DNA from: Candidatus Gastranaerophilales bacterium
Lineage (GTDB): Bacteria > Cyanobacteriota > Vampirovibrionia > Gastranaerophilales > Gastranaerophilaceae
Direction: 5' to 3'
Length of the DNA: 32,793 bases
Assembly (NCBI GenBank): GCA_944323675.1
Contig: CALUTK010000020.1
Coordinates: 1-32,793 of the forward strand
Position numbers and translations under genes: made by a program
Part shown: positions 31,458 to 32,793 of the stretch, one piece after another
Position numbering within the stretch: the stretch's first letter is position 1
Layout: the number at the start of each line of letters is the position of its first letter
The notes under the pieces: model-generated
Databases searched by the model: none
Told to the model about the DNA's origin: nothing
What the model saw: the letters and a program-made list of their open reading frames with translations, nothing else

Positions 31458-31702
31458 GCCGCTGCACTATTTGCCACAATATTTGACGGTGCACTTTTGC
31501 AGAAATTACAACAATTTTCCACCTGGTTTGTCGTGCCGTTTTAAACGTTAAGGGTGAGAGGTTATTGCTCAGCCGCTGCACTTTTTGTCATGATATTTGA
31601 CGGGGCACTTTTGCAGAAATTACGACAATTTGTCACGTGGTTTGTCATGGCGTTTTAAACATTAATAGTGAGAAGGTTTTGCTAATCCGCTGCTTTTTAT
31701 CG
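31458..31702. repeat. 114-bp tandem repeat, two full units and a partial third
   Basis: Units start at 31458 (GCCGCTGCACTATTTG), 31572 (GCCGCTGCACTTTTTG) and 31686 (TCCGCTGCTTTTT), exactly 114 bp apart. Shared internal blocks include ATATTTGACGG, GCACTTTTGCAGAAATTAC and the end CGTTTTAAAC. Units differ by roughly 15-20 substitutions and no indel, so they are not very recent. The unit is a multiple of 3, but no convincing frame runs through it. It lies directly after pcrA. Confidence 0.85.
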
Positions 31703-31709
31703 TTACAAT

Positions 31710-31850
31710 TTAGTCTGACCCCATTGTAAGAAGCGCCGTGAATGCCCAGAAAAATATCATCACAACAGCCATAATGACCTTTCGTTTTATTCCCTTAGTC
31801 CATATTGCCGCATGGTATACCTGATATGTCCGCCTGCCTGATGAAAATAT
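31710..31850 (-). pseudogene. 46-codon open frame without a normal start, possible truncated or non-canonical small membrane protein
   Basis: On the minus strand a frame bounded by stops at 31853-31851 and 31712-31710 reads like protein. It has YQVYHAAIWTKGIKRK followed by a hydrophobic helix MAVVMIFFWAFTALLTMGSD. The only ATG is at 31772, giving a 20-residue peptide that is just the hydrophobic part. Upstream codons look coding but have no ATG, GTG or TTG, although an AGAGG lies at the 5' end. It could be a broken gene, a 20-residue membrane peptide, or chance. I do not recognise the family. Confidence 0.35.
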
Positions 31851-31865
31851 TTACCTCTTTTTTTA

Positions 31866-31883
31866 TCCTTTTCAAAAAAAGGA
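31866..31883 (+). promoter_or_regulatory. hairpin that would mask the ribosome site of the NTF2-like gene
   Basis: TCCTTTT (31866-31872), caaa, AAAAGGA (31877-31883) is a perfect 7-bp stem whose 3' arm contains part of the AAAGGAGGG ribosome site before the ATG at 31891. An alternative pairing of the upstream CCTCTTTTTTT with AAAAAAAGGAGG is also possible. Confidence 0.4.
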
Positions 31884-31890
31884 GGGCAGA

Positions 31891-32367
31891 ATGAAAAAAT
31901 TACTTTTGTTACTAATCGCAGGGATTTTACTCTTTATCGGAAGTTCAGCATTTGCAGATGAACAGCAGGAGGCAATAAAATTCTTTAAAACCTATGTTAA
32001 TGCAGCAAACAATTACAGCCCAGAGCTTATAAAAATGTATTCGCCGGACGCGAAGATTATCCGTCAGGTGGTAAAACCCGACGGGGAACTCGTTGACGTC
32101 GAAACCGATACCAACACCTATATTTCCCAAATGAAGCTAAGTCAGAAAGGCGCAAAAATGCGTAAATATAAAAATCATTACACAGATATAAAAGCCGCAA
32201 AGGTGGATAACGGATACAAAATAACCTCGCTCCGCCAGCCGTCTGGGGAAAAATATAAACTCAAAACCTATATGATTGTCCAAAAACAACCCGACGGAAA
32301 CTGGTTAATTGTTGAAGAAATGATGCAGACTAAAGTCCAAACTTTCTTAAAATATGCTAAGAAGTAA
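31891..32367 (+). CDS. secreted NTF2-like (SnoaL/DUF4440-type) protein
   Basis: The 158-residue protein begins with a clear signal peptide (MKKLLLLLIAGILLFIGSSA, cleavage after AFA). The mature part has an NTF2-like cone fold pattern: AIKFFKTYVNAANNYSPELI, a YSPDAKI turn, and the C-terminal strands KTYMIVQKQPDGNWLIVEEM. This fold serves many enzymes and binding proteins, so no specific function is assigned. A strong AAAGGAGGG site precedes the ATG and may be masked by a hairpin. It stands alone between repeat regions. Confidence 0.8.
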   Translation: MKKLLLLLIAGILLFIGSSAFADEQQEAIKFFKTYVNAANNYSPELIKMYSPDAKIIRQVVKPDGELVDVETDTNTYISQMKLSQKGAKMRKYKNHYTDIKAAKVDNGYKITSLRQPSGEKYKLKTYMIVQKQPDGNWLIVEEMMQTKVQTFLKYAKK

Positions 32368-32514
32368 CATCATATATGTTATCAGAAGAAGAAAAGTTTC
32401 TTCGCTACTGCTAGTGCGAATGTGGAAAACGAGTTTATTCTCTTTCTTCCTCTCTCTTTGTGATACAAATGGAACCGCTGAGCTTTGCGAAGCGTGTGAC
32501 TCTGTATGCCTTGT

Positions 32515-32565
32515 GCAGAGGGAAGATTTTGTTAATGAGCGTAAGCGAATTTACAAATTCGGGAG
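32515..32565. repeat. divergent family B stem-loop (copy 3)
   Basis: GCAGAGGGAA, GATTTTGTTAA, the loop TGAGCGTAAGCG, AATTTACAAATTC and CGGGAGAG follow the order of 18446-18516 and 26657-26732. Nine of 11 stem positions pair, with the same T-T mismatch position as copy 1. Open frames across this stretch cut through palindromes and are not credible genes. Confidence 0.55.
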
Positions 32566-32579
32566 AGTGTTTTATATTT

Positions 32580-32793
32580 GGGGCTTATGCAGCCCCAAAC
32601 CCTGCACTGACATTCTTTTTCTTTTTTGCGATGAAAAGAAAAAGAATGTCAGCCAAGAAAAAGAAACACGCTATAAAATAGCGCTGCTTTGCAGCGCAAG
32701 ACCGAATGGATGTCGTTAAATGCTGGCGCATTTAACCTTTCAGCCTCACTATTGCACTTCGTGCACGTTCGGCAACCTGCCGGTAGGCAGGTC
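32580..32793. repeat. run of consecutive hairpins at the window end
   Basis: In order: GGGGCT-tatgc-AGCCCC (32580-32596); a 19-bp perfect stem 32607-32625 with 32634-32652 around TTGCGATG; GCGCTGC-ttt-GCAGCGC (32681-32697); GTTAAATGC-tggc-GCATTTAAC (32715-32736); TGCAC-ttc-GTGCA; and ACCTGCC-ggta-GGCAGGT near the edge. There is almost no unpaired sequence between some of them. No T-tails mark them as terminators. Confidence 0.75.

Noticed and set aside
30964-31581. 205-codon minus-strand frame over the end of pcrA
   Set aside because: Antisense shadow of a strongly conserved helicase gene, without family-like sequence or ribosome site.
31458-31702. CRISPR or attachment-site interpretation of the 114-bp repeat
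   Set aside because: The units are contiguous without spacers, diverged over their full length, and no integrase gene is nearby.
32354-32719. Open frames of 121 and 73 codons at the right end (plus strand)
   Set aside because: They run through several perfect palindromes, have odd composition and resemble no family; one overlaps the end of the NTF2-like gene. Better explained as repeat sequence.

Overview
The window is about 33 kb of an AT-rich bacterial chromosome with densely packed housekeeping genes, interrupted by a few intergenic islands full of short palindromic repeats. The most likely source is a non-photosynthetic relative of Cyanobacteria (Vampirovibrionia/Melainabacteria, Gastranaerophilales-like, typically gut). 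This is an inference from remembered families: the GyrA C-terminal domain around its [10 protein letters not shown] box reads like cyanobacterial GyrA, and there is a short stand-alone DprA-like protein of the kind known from cyanobacteria. No photosynthesis genes, rRNA, tRNA, CRISPR array or phage genes are visible.

Layout: 1-2533 (+) holds the 3' end of alaS, dut, a DUF2752 membrane protein and two paralogous TM2 proteins. 2593-5101 (-) holds a small unknown gene and a GH57 glycosidase. 5261-8687 (+) is a compact cluster of TPR protein, metallophosphoesterase, MBL-fold hydrolase and second TPR protein. 8823-12453 (-) holds recA with a downstream HTH/zinc-ribbon gene, a MerR-like coiled-coil protein and a repetitive LysM protein. 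12671-13651 (+) is an orphan oligopeptide ABC ATPase. 13613-18321 (-) holds mntP, a DUF4127 protein and gyrA. 19356-22590 (+) is a complete dTDP-L-rhamnose operon (rfbCBDA). 22776-26220 (+) holds a U32 peptidase-family protein and a large TPR protein. 26998-28774 (-) is a HEAT-like protein and the DprA-like protein, divergent from pcrA (28927-31449, +). 31891-32367 (+) is a secreted NTF2-like protein.

Repeats and regulation: the islands at 0.7-0.86, 15.5-15.7, 18.4-19.3, 26.2-26.95 and 32.5-32.8 kb are mosaics of several hairpin families. Copies of a family keep the loop but change both stem arms together, so pairing is preserved. A 127-bp element with CGTCATT/AATGACG ends occurs twice at identical length in opposite orientation. 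A separate 114-bp tandem repeat follows pcrA.

Four unrelated genes (5261, 12671, 15473 and 22776) have a -10 box exactly 6 nt before the ATG and no Shine-Dalgarno sequence, so they are candidate leaderless transcripts. Other genes have ordinary AGGAGG-type sites, and these move several starts downstream of the longest open frame (dut, the second TM2 gene, the MerR-like gene, mntP, gyrA, the DprA-like gene and pcrA).
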